DNA of 64,000 nt from Bin5 sp965208965 (GCA_965208965.1 OZ242384.1:3782001-3846000); one strand, 5' to 3'; counted from the first letter of the stretch, positions 28,787 through 38,567 are shown. A program made the numbers and translations. Notes: a model not told the origin generated them from the sequence alone.

Positions 28787-30697
28787 ATGACAACCTCTGC
28801 GCCCACCGGCACCAAGAAAGTCTCCATCGAGTTCCGTCCCCACGACAAGGTGACCCGCGTCCCCTCCGGCATGACGATATTCAACGCCGCAAACTGGATC
28901 GGCCTGCCGATCGACAGCACGTGCGGCGCAAAGGGCACTTGCGGGAAATGCAAGGTACGCATCCTTCACGGCAACAATGGTGCCACCGCGGCCGACCGCA
29001 GGATCTTCACTGAAGAGGAGTTGGCCGACGGGTGGCGGCTCTCCTGCCGAAGTGAGGCAAATTCTGACGTCGTTTGCCACGTACCGCGGCTGATGGGAAA
29101 TCCCAAGGCGGCCTTGATGGGCTTTGCCCGCCACGTAATCCTGAATGCCAACGTTTACAAGATACCCCTCACCCTGACGCCGCCAACGCTGGAAGATCAA
29201 CGCAGCGACTACAGCCGCATCCGCGAAGCGCTCGAGCCGGAAGGATATGCAATTGAAGCCTCTCTGAACCTGTTGCGCAATTTGCCCGGTGTTCTGCGCC
29301 GCAGTCAATGGCAGGTTACGGCGGTTGTAGTCGGAAACGAACTGGTCAGTGTCGAAGAAGGCGACACCAGCAAACGCGCCTACGGGCTGGCCTTTGACAT
29401 TGGCACGACGACCGTTGTAGGAATGCTAATAGATCTCAACAGCGGCGCACCTGTTGCAGTCCGCTCGACTCTAAACGGACAAGCAGTTCAAGGGGCCGAT
29501 GTCATCTCCCGGATCAGTTACACAATGCTCAATGAGGACGGCCTGTCCGAACTCAATGAAGTCATTCTGCGGACGCTGAACAACCTCATCTCGCAGCTGC
29601 TGGAAGAAGGGCAGGTGTCTCCTCATGAGGTGTATGAGGTAGTAACCGCCGGAAACGCCACGATGCAGCACCTGTTCCTTGGGGTCGACCCGGAAGCGAT
29701 TGGTCTTGAACCGTTCATTCCCGCCGTGGAAGATATGGTACAGGCTTCGGCACAGGAAGTGGGTCTGGAGATTCTGCCACAGGCACAGGTACACTGTCTT
29801 CCCTATCTCGGGGCTTATGTGGGCGCCGATCTTGTCGCCGGGCTCCTGGCAACAGGCCTCGCGCAAAATGAAGGCGTACGGCTCCTGGTTGATGTCGGGA
29901 CAAACGGCGAAATCATCCTGGGATCTGCGGCCCGAACTGTGGCAACGGCTGCGCCGGCAGGACCTGCCTTCGAGGGCGCTCAGATCCAGGATGGCATGCG
30001 CGCGAGTGAAGGGGCAATTGAGGCAGTGACCATCACACAGGCTGGCATAGATCTCCAGGTGATTGGAGATGTGCCCCCGATTGGGCTCTGTGGTTCCGGC
30101 CTGCTGGACGCGGTAGCTCAATTGCGACTGAGCGGGCTTATGCTTCCGTCGGGCCGCTTCGTAAAGGCGAACGAAGCCTCCGAAATGGTCGCTCCCGACT
30201 TGGCGCGGCGCATCATTACCGACGAAGAAGGCAGGCGCTCCTTTGTATTGGCGTGGCCTGAAGAGTCAGGAGGTGACAAAGCGATCGTTCTGACTCAACG
30301 AGACGTTCGTGAGCTTCAATTTGCCAAGGGATCCATCGCCGGTGGCATCGACGTGGTAATGCAGGAGTTGGGGATCGAGAACGAAGACCTGGTCGAAATC
30401 TTCCTTGCCGGTTCTTTTGGCAGTTACATAAATCCCCAGAGCGCACGCATAATTGGGCTGGTGCCCCCCGTGCCTGTTGAACGGATAAAAGCAGTTGGCA
30501 ATGCTGCCGGTGAAGGCGCCAAAATCGCACTCCTCTCATTTCGTGAGCGCATGGTGGCCCGGTCGTTGCCCGAAATCGTGGAGTATCATGAACTGTCGGG
30601 GCGTGGAGACTTCAACGATTCGTTCCTGGCCGTGCTGCAGTTCCCTGAACTGGACACAATCGGACTGGAATCAACTGCGGTAGCTGACGCCGTCTGA
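28787..30697 (+). CDS. RACo-like reductive activator of corrinoid proteins (2Fe-2S + ASKHA domain)
   Basis: A 636-residue activase. The N-terminal ferredoxin domain has Cys46, Cys52, Cys55 and Cys87 (CGAKGTCGKC...C) to hold a 2Fe-2S cluster. The C-terminal DUF4445/ASKHA part starts near residue 203 with AFDIGTTTVVGMLID and later has LLVDVGTNGEI and GLCGSGLLDAVAQL. Family members use ATP to put an electron into inactive Co(II) corrinoid proteins. Its place as fourth gene of the operon fits that role well. ATG 28787 has a poor ribosome site, so its start is the least certain of the group. Confidence 0.93.
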   Translation: MTTSAPTGTKKVSIEFRPHDKVTRVPSGMTIFNAANWIGLPIDSTCGAKGTCGKCKVRILHGNNGATAADRRIFTEEELADGWRLSCRSEANSDVVCHVPRLMGNPKAALMGFARHVILNANVYKIPLTLTPPTLEDQRSDYSRIREALEPEGYAIEASLNLLRNLPGVLRRSQWQVTAVVVGNELVSVEEGDTSKRAYGLAFDIGTTTVVGMLIDLNSGAPVAVRSTLNGQAVQGADVISRISYTMLNEDGLSELNEVILRTLNNLISQLLEEGQVSPHEVYEVVTAGNATMQHLFLGVDPEAIGLEPFIPAVEDMVQASAQEVGLEILPQAQVHCLPYLGAYVGADLVAGLLATGLAQNEGVRLLVDVGTNGEIILGSAARTVATAAPAGPAFEGAQIQDGMRASEGAIEAVTITQAGIDLQVIGDVPPIGLCGSGLLDAVAQLRLSGLMLPSGRFVKANEASEMVAPDLARRIITDEEGRRSFVLAWPEESGGDKAIVLTQRDVRELQFAKGSIAGGIDVVMQELGIENEDLVEIFLAGSFGSYINPQSARIIGLVPPVPVERIKAVGNAAGEGAKIALLSFRERMVARSLPEIVEYHELSGRGDFNDSFLAVLQFPELDTIGLESTAVADAV

Positions 30698-30722
30698 GAA
30701 CCCAGTCATACAGGTCCTACCT

Positions 30723-31715
30723 CTAGAGGGACAATCGACAGTTGTCCCGTTCGAGCACTTCCTCGTTTACAAGCGTCTCAGGCACTCCCCCTTGCAGGAC
30801 GGTTACTACGTTTGCAGCGGCTTTACGGGCCAGTTCAGCCGTGGCCGCCACCGAATAGAATGCTGCATGCGGAGTAACGATCACATTTTCAAGCGCCAGC
30901 AGAGGGTTGTCCGCGGAGGGCGGCTCCGGATCAGTGACATCGAGAGCGGCGCCGCCGATGCGTCCATCCTGGAGGGCGCGAATGAGAGCTTCCTCGTCAA
31001 TTACACCTCCACGACTGGTATTGATCAATAAAGCCGAGGACTTCATCTGAGCAAGAGCTGCTTCGTCAATGATGTGGGCCGTTTCCTCGGTTAGCGGGCA
31101 GTGGATTGAAATGTAGTCGGAGGTGGAGAGAAGCGCGGCAAGGTCATTTGTAACTTCGACGCCCTCCGGAGCGTCACTTTGTCTCAGCCGTGGCGTATAG
31201 GCAATTACACGAAGGCCAAATCCCAGTGCCTTGGGAACCAGGGCGCGGGCAATGTTCCCAAAGCCGATCAGTCCCAACGTCTGTCCCCGCACGCGGGGGA
31301 TAGGACGGGGCGTCTCTCTGGTCCAGTCGCTACGATCGGGGTTACGTGCCAGGGGGAGCAGTTGGCGCGCCGTTGCCAGCAGTAGCGCCATGACGTGATC
31401 AGACACCTCCTCCAGGCAGAAGTCGGGAACATTGGTGACGAGCATGCCCAGTTCCGTAGCTCGTCCAATCGGAATGTTGTCCAGGCCGATACCATAACGA
31501 CTGACGACTTTGCAGTCAGGCGCGATATCCAGCGCCTCTGGCGGCACATCTTTCCAGCAGGTCAGGATCGCGTCCGCTCGCGGCGCCAGCTCGATGATCT
31601 CTGCGGGGGTTCCCCCTCCAGCCAGCATGATCTCGCCCTCAACTGCCGACAATACCTCCTTTTCGATTTCATAGTCCGGCCACGCGATGTCGGTAATGAG
31701 AATTCGGCTGGTCAT
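30723..31715 (-). CDS. D-isomer specific 2-hydroxyacid dehydrogenase (CtBP-like)
   Basis: A 330-residue NAD-dependent dehydrogenase. The cofactor motif is GLIGFGNIAR (near residues 148-157). The catalytic set is Arg235 (NTSRGG), Glu264 (DVTDPEP) and His283 (TPHAAFYS). Family members reduce 2-oxoacids such as glyoxylate, hydroxypyruvate or 3-phosphohydroxypyruvate, and which one applies here is unclear. ATG 31715 follows GGAGCTGC. It is the last of a likely minus-strand set with the GMC and PhyH genes, and it converges on the corrinoid operon. Confidence 0.93.
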   Translation of the reverse strand: MTSRILITDIAWPDYEIEKEVLSAVEGEIMLAGGGTPAEIIELAPRADAILTCWKDVPPEALDIAPDCKVVSRYGIGLDNIPIGRATELGMLVTNVPDFCLEEVSDHVMALLLATARQLLPLARNPDRSDWTRETPRPIPRVRGQTLGLIGFGNIARALVPKALGFGLRVIAYTPRLRQSDAPEGVEVTNDLAALLSTSDYISIHCPLTEETAHIIDEAALAQMKSSALLINTSRGGVIDEEALIRALQDGRIGGAALDVTDPEPPSADNPLLALENVIVTPHAAFYSVAATAELARKAAANVVTVLQGGVPETLVNEEVLERDNCRLSL

Positions 31716-31781
31716 TTCAGCAGCTCCATAGTGTACTTCAGTAAATTGTACGAACAGGCCGAAATCTGACAGCCGCCCAAT

Positions 31782-33344
31782 TCATTCCGGTCTTCGAGAA
31801 CTCTGCAAATGGCTTGAGTTCTCTCCAGCCATCTCCGCAGCGATTTTTTCGGCCATCATCATTACGGTTGCATTGATGTTGGCGCGCACACTGTCAGGCA
31901 TTAGTGAGGCGTCGACGATACGCAAGCCTTCGACTCCGTGTACGCGGCCCCACTGATCCGCGACAGCCAGCGGGTCTGAGGACAAACCCATTTTGCAAGT
32001 GCTGGATGTATGGTGTCCCGTGTCGGCGTTGCCGAGCATCCATCGGTCCAGGGCGTCGTCATCATGCAGGTCGTCGCCCGGACCTTCTAATACGCGGCCG
32101 CAGATGCCGCGAAAAGCGGGATGCTCCTCAATCAGCTCAGTACAGAGACGGATCGATTCTCGCTGGCGCTCGCGGTCGAACGTTTCTTCATAGTAGCGAT
32201 AATCGAGCAGAGGCTGGTCTTTGATGTTGTCGCTGGCCAGACGTAACTCGCCTTCACCGACTGCGAGGTTGACCGTTGGGCGTACGAAGAGATGGTCTCC
32301 GATATCGCTGGCCTGGTCGGGCACTGCGGCGATGTAGACAATCATGTCGTTGGTCAAATGCGAGCCATCGGCTGTATAGCGCAGGCAGGCCTGATGCCAG
32401 TGGAAGCGGTTTGTAGGGGTGAATCGCAGCTCCCAAAGCAGGTTTAGAGTCGGGTGGTCGCGCAGGTTGCGTCCCACACCTGGAAGATGGTGGCTGACTT
32501 CCACTCCGACTTCGCGTAGGTGCTGTTCAGGGCCGATTCCTGAGAGCATCATGATCTGCGGCGTCCCGATGCTACCGGCGCAGAGTACGATTTCGTCGGC
32601 GAAGTACTCTTCAATCTGGCCGCCGCGTTCCACCTCAACGCCAATTGCCTTCTCGCCTTCCAACAAGACTCGGCGCGTTGTACAATTGGCGAAAATGTGC
32701 AAGTTGGGGCGTTTTCGGGCTTGGGCCAGGTAGGTTGCGGCGGTACTCTGGCGCACACCGGCGATGTTGTTGAGGGGAAACGGGCCAAAACCGGTTGATC
32801 CAGGTAGATTGGCGTCGGGGCATTCGGGGAAGCCGGCCTGACGGCATGCTTCACCCCAAGCCTGCTGATCAGGGCCCCACTCTTCTTCCGGGTAGCGGCG
32901 AACGCCGATAGGGCCATCGCAGCCGTGGAAATCTGCCGACCCATAATCGTGGTCGTTTTCGAGCATGCAGTAGTAGGGCAGAACCTGCTCGAAGCTCCAC
33001 TGGTCGTTGCCCATTTCGTCCCAGGCGGCGAAATCCTCCGGAATGCCGCGCAGGAAGATCTGGGCATTGACCGCGCTGGAGCCACCCACTATCCTCCCCC
33101 GCGGCACCGGCAAGTCGTCGCGCAGCGGCGACGCAAGCCCCGTGTAACCCCAGTCGTGGCTCTTAGCGATAATACCGGAAGACGTACCGTAGCCCAGTCG
33201 AACGTCAGCCGGGAGCGTGTCAATCGTCGGGTAGTCCGGGCCGGCTTCCAAAAGAACAATTTGACGGCTCGAATCTTCTGTCAAGCGGGCAGCAAGAATG
33301 TTCCCCGCCGACCCGGAGCCCACGATCAGAGTGTCATACTTCAC
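31782..33344 (-). CDS. GMC family FAD-dependent oxidoreductase (choline dehydrogenase-like)
   Basis: A 520-residue flavoprotein. FAD binding: LIVGSGSAGNILAARL at the N-terminus, LLEAGPDYP, and GSSAVNAQIFLRG after it. A catalytic His lies in NADTGHHTSSTCKMG, and the C-terminal RIVDASLMPDSVRANINAT is a GMC signature. It oxidises an alcohol group (choline, glucose or a polyol type). No betaine-aldehyde dehydrogenase is nearby, so choline is not favoured. It lies 35 bases after a PhyH gene on the same strand. Confidence 0.93.
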   Translation of the reverse strand: MKYDTLIVGSGSAGNILAARLTEDSSRQIVLLEAGPDYPTIDTLPADVRLGYGTSSGIIAKSHDWGYTGLASPLRDDLPVPRGRIVGGSSAVNAQIFLRGIPEDFAAWDEMGNDQWSFEQVLPYYCMLENDHDYGSADFHGCDGPIGVRRYPEEEWGPDQQAWGEACRQAGFPECPDANLPGSTGFGPFPLNNIAGVRQSTAATYLAQARKRPNLHIFANCTTRRVLLEGEKAIGVEVERGGQIEEYFADEIVLCAGSIGTPQIMMLSGIGPEQHLREVGVEVSHHLPGVGRNLRDHPTLNLLWELRFTPTNRFHWHQACLRYTADGSHLTNDMIVYIAAVPDQASDIGDHLFVRPTVNLAVGEGELRLASDNIKDQPLLDYRYYEETFDRERQRESIRLCTELIEEHPAFRGICGRVLEGPGDDLHDDDALDRWMLGNADTGHHTSSTCKMGLSSDPLAVADQWGRVHGVEGLRIVDASLMPDSVRANINATVMMMAEKIAAEMAGENSSHLQSSRRPE

Positions 33345-33379
33345 GCGGCAATCGCTCTCCAGGATTCAGATGCCGCGGT

Positions 33380-34180
33380 CTACGCATTGGCAGCCTCCGT
33401 TGACCATAAATCATCGCCTTCTTTGCGCTCGCGATAGCCGCTGACGATCATGCCGGCCCGTTCCACTCTCTGGCCGGCCACCTCGCGATTCTGCGGATCG
33501 CGGTATCCCATGCGCACCAGCCGGCGAGGCTTCTTTGTCTGGTTGATGTAGGAGCCGTGGATGGTATCGATGCAGAAGACAACGACATCGCCCGCATTTG
33601 CCGGAACTGCCACGGTTTCTTCGATGTGGAATTTATCGGTAGGCAGATGAGGTGAGCAAGGGCCGTCTTCGGTTTCGGTAATATGGTCCAGGTGGCCCAT
33701 CTTGTGGGAGCCGTCCAGGAAGCGAATTTCTCCGTTCTCGTGACTGGTGTCATCCAGGTGTACCAGGACGTCGATGAAGCGCCCGTCCTGATGGGGATAG
33801 AAAGGATTGTCCTGGTGCAATGGGAAAGGATGGCCTGTCTGCGGCGGCTTGATGTGAAGGGTGGTATGATGCAATTCCACGTTGGGACCCAGGAGATCGC
33901 TCAGTGCTGTAGCAAGCTTGGCGTTTGTAGCGGCCCGCATCCAGGCAACCGAGTAATAGTGCAGGTCTTGCATCGCCGTCAATTTGGATTTCTTCTCGGT
34001 TGCCGGGTCCATGTAGGCTTGGCGCCATGGGCCGGACCAGCCTGGGTTGGTGAAGGCCCAATCTTCCACGAGCCGGTCCAGCTCGTCGGAGAGTTCCTGG
34101 GTTTCTTCAGGTGTGAACAGTTCCGGAATACGCAGAAAACCATGTTCGTGGTAGAAGCCGATCTGTTGTTGTGTGAGCAT
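33380..34180 (-). CDS. phytanoyl-CoA dioxygenase (PhyH) family protein, tandem copy B
   Basis: A 266-residue Fe(II)/2-oxoglutarate dioxygenase. The iron site is HQD in FPLHQDNPFY plus the distal His in IDTIHGSYINQ, followed by Arg in KKPRRLVRMGYR for 2-oxoglutarate. It is strongly similar along its whole length to the next gene upstream (34315-35103), from MLTQQQ to the SGYRERKEGD ending; the two differ mainly at the C-terminus. A recent tandem duplication is the simplest reading. ATG 34180 follows AAGGGGG. Confidence 0.93.
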   Translation of the reverse strand: MLTQQQIGFYHEHGFLRIPELFTPEETQELSDELDRLVEDWAFTNPGWSGPWRQAYMDPATEKKSKLTAMQDLHYYSVAWMRAATNAKLATALSDLLGPNVELHHTTLHIKPPQTGHPFPLHQDNPFYPHQDGRFIDVLVHLDDTSHENGEIRFLDGSHKMGHLDHITETEDGPCSPHLPTDKFHIEETVAVPANAGDVVVFCIDTIHGSYINQTKKPRRLVRMGYRDPQNREVAGQRVERAGMIVSGYRERKEGDDLWSTEAANA

Positions 34181-34314
34181 TGGGACATCCCCCTTCCATG
34201 AGCTGGAACGCTATGCGGTCGGTTGCAACGAGTCCAGGGTTCCTTTCAATGTGTATTCTGGTGGCTGGGAAGGCGCGCCTGGTCACTAGCCCGGGCGAAC
34301 GGTTCAGCTGCGCG

Positions 34315-35103
34315 TCATGCAATTGGCAGCAGTTCGTCCCCCTCTTTTCGCTCGCGGTATCCGCTAACCATCACGCCTGGGCGCCCCATACTTTGGCCGT
34401 ACTCCTGCCGGTTCTGTGGGTCCCGATAGCCCATGCGCACCAGCCGGCGGGGCTTCTTGGTCTGGTTGATGTAGGAGCCGTGGACGGTATCGATGCAGAA
34501 GAGCACGACGTCACCGGCCTTGGCTGGGACCGCTACGGTATCTTCCAGGTGGAATTGGTCCGTGGGCAAGTGGGGAGAACAAGGGCCGTCTTCTGTCTCG
34601 GTAACGTGGTCTAGATGGCCCATCTTGTGGGACCCGTCCAGAAAGCGAATCTCGCCATTCTCATGGGAGGTGTCATCCAGGTGGACCAGGACATCGATGA
34701 AGCGTCCGTCCTTATGGCCGTAGAACGGGTTGTCCTGGTGCATCGGGAAAGGATGACCTGTCTGCGGCGGCTTGATATGCATGGTGGTGTGGTGCAACTC
34801 AACGTTTCCACCCAAGAGTTGACTGAGCGCCTTTGCAAGTTTGCGATTGGTAGCAGCCCGCATCCAGGCCACAGAGTAGAAATGAAGATCGTGCATCGCG
34901 GTCAATTTGGACTTCCTTTCTGTCTCCGGATCCATGTACGCAAGCCGCCAGGGGCCGTTCCAGCCAGGGCTTGTGAATGCCCAGTCTTCGACAAGGCGGT
35001 CCATTTCTTTCGACAACTCCTTAGTCTCCTCCGGAGTAAACACCTCGGGTATGCGCAGGTATCCGTGCTCGTGGTAAAAGTCGACCTGTTGTTGAGTCAG
35101 CAT
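34315..35103 (-). CDS. phytanoyl-CoA dioxygenase (PhyH) family protein, tandem copy A
   Basis: A 262-residue paralogue of the gene at 33380-34180, with the same iron ligands (FPMHQDNPFY; IDTVHGSYINQ). It starts at ATG 35103 behind AAAGGAGACG, better placed than in the other copy. The 134-base spacer between the two holds no gene. The substrate is unknown. Proximity to GMC and 2-hydroxyacid dehydrogenases suggests stepwise oxidation of one compound. Confidence 0.93.
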   Translation of the reverse strand: MLTQQQVDFYHEHGYLRIPEVFTPEETKELSKEMDRLVEDWAFTSPGWNGPWRLAYMDPETERKSKLTAMHDLHFYSVAWMRAATNRKLAKALSQLLGGNVELHHTTMHIKPPQTGHPFPMHQDNPFYGHKDGRFIDVLVHLDDTSHENGEIRFLDGSHKMGHLDHVTETEDGPCSPHLPTDQFHLEDTVAVPAKAGDVVLFCIDTVHGSYINQTKKPRRLVRMGYRDPQNRQEYGQSMGRPGVMVSGYRERKEGDELLPIA

Positions 35104-35382
35104 TTGGGCGTCTCCTTTAGGGGCGTTTTTCCCCTTCGTTCTGGAAAGGACTTTGCAGAATGGCCCGCGCTGACCGGCAAGGCGGTCGTTCGGGCGTTTG
35201 CAGCAGTTTCTGGTCAGGCCGCAGCCTGGGCGTTTCTCAGATCGTTCTGCAGTTCAGATCCATTCGTCAAGGGAGTATGCTCTCGAAGCATGAAAAGTCA
35301 GGCGGCTTTCTTGCCGCATAGTTTACCGAAGGTAAAGCGGAAAGCGCAACCATAACTGCAGCCTCACTCGCAGCATTCTGCC

Positions 35383-36267
35383 TCACGACGTCGGACCTCT
35401 TGAATCCTCAAAAGCGGACGACAGTTCACATCTCAGTTCGCGGCGAATACGTGCAGCCGTAGCTTCGATCAGAGCGAAGTCGTCTCCAGGCAATGCTTCC
35501 TTCAAGAACGAGAAGGTCTCGCAATAGAGCAACAGGCCGGAGATAACTTCCTCGCGCAGTGAAAATGAGTCATCCCCGTCCCCAACTGCTACGCCGAAGG
35601 CTCGGTGCAAGAGTCTAGCCCATTCGGTCTCCGGACCGACTGCATTGACCACATCGCTGAAGAAGGTGTTGTCGCTGGTAGCCAATACGCCCTTGTGCAG
35701 CCGCATTACCCAAGCCAGTCCCCAAGACATTCCGAAGCGAGCGTTCAGCAGGCGACCGGTGTCGTTTCTGCGCAGACCCTCCAACCCCTTGTGAGCCTCT
35801 TCGATCCACCCTACCAACTCTTTCCCAGCCAGTTGGTCGGCCTTCTCCTGAAGCGCCCGCGTCCACTTGAACTCCACTGCGCGCTGCTGAATTGCCGCAA
35901 AGATGCCCTTCGGATCCCATAGGGGACGCCCGTCGCGCAGACCGACTATGATGTTTAGAGCAAGACCGGGGTCGGAAAACCAGCAATCCACCTGGCTGGG
36001 GGTGACGGTGCTTAGCACGACAAGCAGGCGGCGGGGGTTTTGAAGGGCGCGTTGAATCCCATTCCGCCCTGTTCCACCATCGCCCGAGTCGATCAGAAGG
36101 CTCCGGGCATCTGCTTTGTGCCTGTCGTCGTCAACAAAACGCACGATGTCCAGGTCGCTGTGAGGCCCGGCATCGCCGCGAGCATAGCTACCCAGTAGTG
36201 CGAAGGCTAAAGTATATTCAGTCTTCCAATCTTCAAGGTAGGCGTGGAGTTCGGACGGAAAGTCCAT
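35383..36267 (-). CDS. nucleotidyltransferase-domain protein
   Basis: A 294-residue protein with the Pol-beta-type nucleotidyltransferase motif near its N-terminus: G26-S27-YARGDAGPHSD38-L-D40, the classical GS...DxD set. The remaining ~220 residues are helical with no recognised domain. Relatives include aminoglycoside nucleotidyltransferases and protein AMPylators, and the target is unknown. It starts 13 bases after the sulfatase stop on the same strand, so the two may be co-transcribed. Confidence 0.82.
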   Translation of the reverse strand: MDFPSELHAYLEDWKTEYTLAFALLGSYARGDAGPHSDLDIVRFVDDDRHKADARSLLIDSGDGGTGRNGIQRALQNPRRLLVVLSTVTPSQVDCWFSDPGLALNIIVGLRDGRPLWDPKGIFAAIQQRAVEFKWTRALQEKADQLAGKELVGWIEEAHKGLEGLRRNDTGRLLNARFGMSWGLAWVMRLHKGVLATSDNTFFSDVVNAVGPETEWARLLHRAFGVAVGDGDDSFSLREEVISGLLLYCETFSFLKEALPGDDFALIEATAARIRRELRCELSSAFEDSRGPTS

Positions 36268-36280
36268 TTGGATGTTCCGC

Positions 36281-37705
36281 TCACGGCTTGTGGCGGCGCA
36301 CCAGGTCCGGCCAAACAGGCGCCAACTTGCCTTTGATATCGAGTTCGCTCACGTCCAGCGCCGGTCCTTCAACTGGCACCCCGTGCTCGATTAGGACATC
36401 GAAATAGGGCTCGCGGCTGTCAGCAAGGAGTTGGAGGAGTTTAGAGCGCATCTCCTCACGGCTCTGCGCGTCCGTATCGGCCAGATTGTTCATCTCATAG
36501 GGGTCGTTCTTGAGGTCAAATAGCCGTTCGTGCCCCGTCTCGTAAAATGCGTACTTCCAGCGAGAAGTCACCACTCCGCGCCAGTCCAGAAAATCCAGGT
36601 TCCAGCGGGGATTGCCAGACATTTCGATCAGAACAGCGTCCGGCCCGGCAAAGTCCTGCTGCCCCCGCAATGCATCGCTGAAATCCAACCCCTGGCAGTG
36701 GACCGGAATATCCAGCCCCAGCAGACCGAGTGTGGTCGGTAACATGTCGACGAGGCTGAATAGAAGCCCGTCCCTCTTGCCCTGCGCCGGAATCTGCTCC
36801 GGCCAGTGAAAAACAGTGGGGATACGAACCGAGTTTTCGTGGGGATTCTCCTTGCGGTTGATGGCCCCGTGCGTTCCCATATAGTCACCGTGATCGGAGA
36901 AATAGACCGTCAACCTGTTGCTTCTGAACTCCGGCAGGCCGTCGAGCGCCTCCCTCAAGCGGCCGATATTCCAATCAAGGTTTTCAACCATGGCGTAATA
37001 GGTGGCCAGTTGGGACCGCATCTCAGGCGAGTCGGCAAAGCTGGGTGGAGTCTCCAATGCAGCAGGATCGAATCTCTCGAACGCATCGGGCGCTTCGAGG
37101 GGAAAGTGGGGCGGTTCAACGCTGAGCACGAGGAAGAGGGGCTCGTCGCGATCGTAAGACTCCAGATAGTCAATGGCCAGATTGGTGAGAAAATCCGTCT
37201 GGTAGCCGTCCATCTTGCGCGGATTGGCCTCATCTTCGTGATAGTAGAAACCCTTGAATGGTGCGTTATTAATCTCGAATCCGTACCAATCCTGGAAACC
37301 GGCCCGGTGGTACTCCGGCGTGCGATGGGGCCAGCGCGTGTACTCATCTCTTTCCGCCCTTACGACTGGCGGCTCTTGATTGTGGACGACCCCGCAATGC
37401 CACTTACCGAAATAGGCAGTGTGGTACCCGGCTGCTCTCAATTCCGTCGCCGCGCTCGGCGCGCCTGCCTTGAAGACATCGAAAAAGTACTGCACGGGGC
37501 CTGAATGCGCGTGCCGTCCCGAAAAAATCGTGCCCCGTGAAGGGGTGCAGATCGGGCAATTGGCATAGGCGCGATCGAAGCTTACCCCTTCGGCAGCCAT
37601 TCGGTCCATGTTAGGCGTGCGTACGTTGGCATCGCCCATGTGGCTCATCGCGCCGCCAAAGTGCTCGTCAGACAGGATGTAGATTACGTGTGGTTGACGG
37701 GGCAT
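36281..37705 (-). CDS. type I sulfatase (formylglycine-dependent)
   Basis: A 474-residue sulfatase. The active site CTPSRG has Cys53 for conversion to formylglycine, followed by the usual FSGRHAHS. DEH near residue 13 replaces the more common DDQ at the first metal site. Later metal ligands are expected in FSDHGDYMG and the ETGHERLFDLKNDP C-terminal element. There is no signal peptide, so it is predicted cytosolic. It would remove sulfate from a small or oligosaccharide ester. ATG 37705 follows AAGGAGCCG. No maturation enzyme is in the window. Confidence 0.93.
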   Translation of the reverse strand: MPRQPHVIYILSDEHFGGAMSHMGDANVRTPNMDRMAAEGVSFDRAYANCPICTPSRGTIFSGRHAHSGPVQYFFDVFKAGAPSAATELRAAGYHTAYFGKWHCGVVHNQEPPVVRAERDEYTRWPHRTPEYHRAGFQDWYGFEINNAPFKGFYYHEDEANPRKMDGYQTDFLTNLAIDYLESYDRDEPLFLVLSVEPPHFPLEAPDAFERFDPAALETPPSFADSPEMRSQLATYYAMVENLDWNIGRLREALDGLPEFRSNRLTVYFSDHGDYMGTHGAINRKENPHENSVRIPTVFHWPEQIPAQGKRDGLLFSLVDMLPTTLGLLGLDIPVHCQGLDFSDALRGQQDFAGPDAVLIEMSGNPRWNLDFLDWRGVVTSRWKYAFYETGHERLFDLKNDPYEMNNLADTDAQSREEMRSKLLQLLADSREPYFDVLIEHGVPVEGPALDVSELDIKGKLAPVWPDLVRRHKP

Positions 37706-37790
37706 TACGGCTCCTTGTCGTGCGGCCAGTAAGGAGAGGCCTGGCCGCGTCTTCCGGCATTGTCATCGATCCAACGAGGCGCTATGACGT

Positions 37791-38567
37791 CTAGACGTTA
37801 CAGAGTTCAAAAGCCTGCCGTAGCGCCTCGACTACATCCCCCCGCGGGTGAAATTCGTGGCCAACATAGCCGTCGTAGCCGGCTTTGCTGAGTGCCCGGC
37901 AGATGCCGCGGTAGTTCAGTTCCTGGTCGTCATCCAATTCGTTACGCCCCGGGTTGCCCGCAGTGTGGATATGGCCGATGGCGTCCAGATTTTCAGTCAT
38001 GGTGCGGATCACGTCCCCTTCCATGATCTGCATATGGTAGATGTCATAAAGGAGTTTCACATTAGGACTTTCCACCTGTTGCACTACAGCCAGACCCCAG
38101 GCGCTATGGTCGCATTGGTAGCCGGCATGATTCACTTTGGAGTTGAGAAGCTCCAAAGTGAGATTAACTCCCTTGGCCTCAGCATAGGGGGCGGCGCGGC
38201 GAAGACCGGCGGCGGTGTTCGCGATGGCCTCCTGCTCACTCATTCCCGGAATGCGGTTTCCGCTGAAGCAGATCAACCCGTCAACTCCGTATGCAGCCGC
38301 TACGTCAATTGACTCGCGCAGCTCTTCCGCAATTCTGTCATGATTGTCGGCATTGTTGAGACCATCCGGCAGAGAGTCGTGCCCGCTAATGCTGACCACG
38401 CGCAGCCCGTGGTTGTCTGCGGCCTCGCAGAAATTAGGGAAATCGTCACCTCGCCCCCAAATCTCGACCGCCGGGTAGCCGATCTGTGAAATTTCTGCGA
38501 ACAGCTGGTCTTGCGGCATGGCGCCTTGGGGAAGGATAGGGACGCACACTGATTGTTTTATAGGCAT
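37791..38567 (-). CDS. hydroxypyruvate isomerase-like TIM-barrel protein
   Basis: A 258-residue xylose-isomerase-like TIM barrel. LELLNSKVNHAGYQCD, VKLLYDIYHMQIMEGD and IGHIHTAGNPGRNELDD closely follow the hydroxypyruvate isomerase (Hyi) family, supplying the two Glu/His metal and base positions. Some relatives act on other ketoses, so the family call is firmer than the substrate. It is upstream of the sulfatase with a short gap. Confidence 0.87.
   Translation of the reverse strand: MPIKQSVCVPILPQGAMPQDQLFAEISQIGYPAVEIWGRGDDFPNFCEAADNHGLRVVSISGHDSLPDGLNNADNHDRIAEELRESIDVAAAYGVDGLICFSGNRIPGMSEQEAIANTAAGLRRAAPYAEAKGVNLTLELLNSKVNHAGYQCDHSAWGLAVVQQVESPNVKLLYDIYHMQIMEGDVIRTMTENLDAIGHIHTAGNPGRNELDDDQELNYRGICRALSKAGYDGYVGHEFHPRGDVVEALRQAFELCNV

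Noticed and set aside
31782..33344. A choline-to-betaine operon
   Set aside because: Only the GMC enzyme is present, with no betaine-aldehyde dehydrogenase or choline transporter, and the family is broad.
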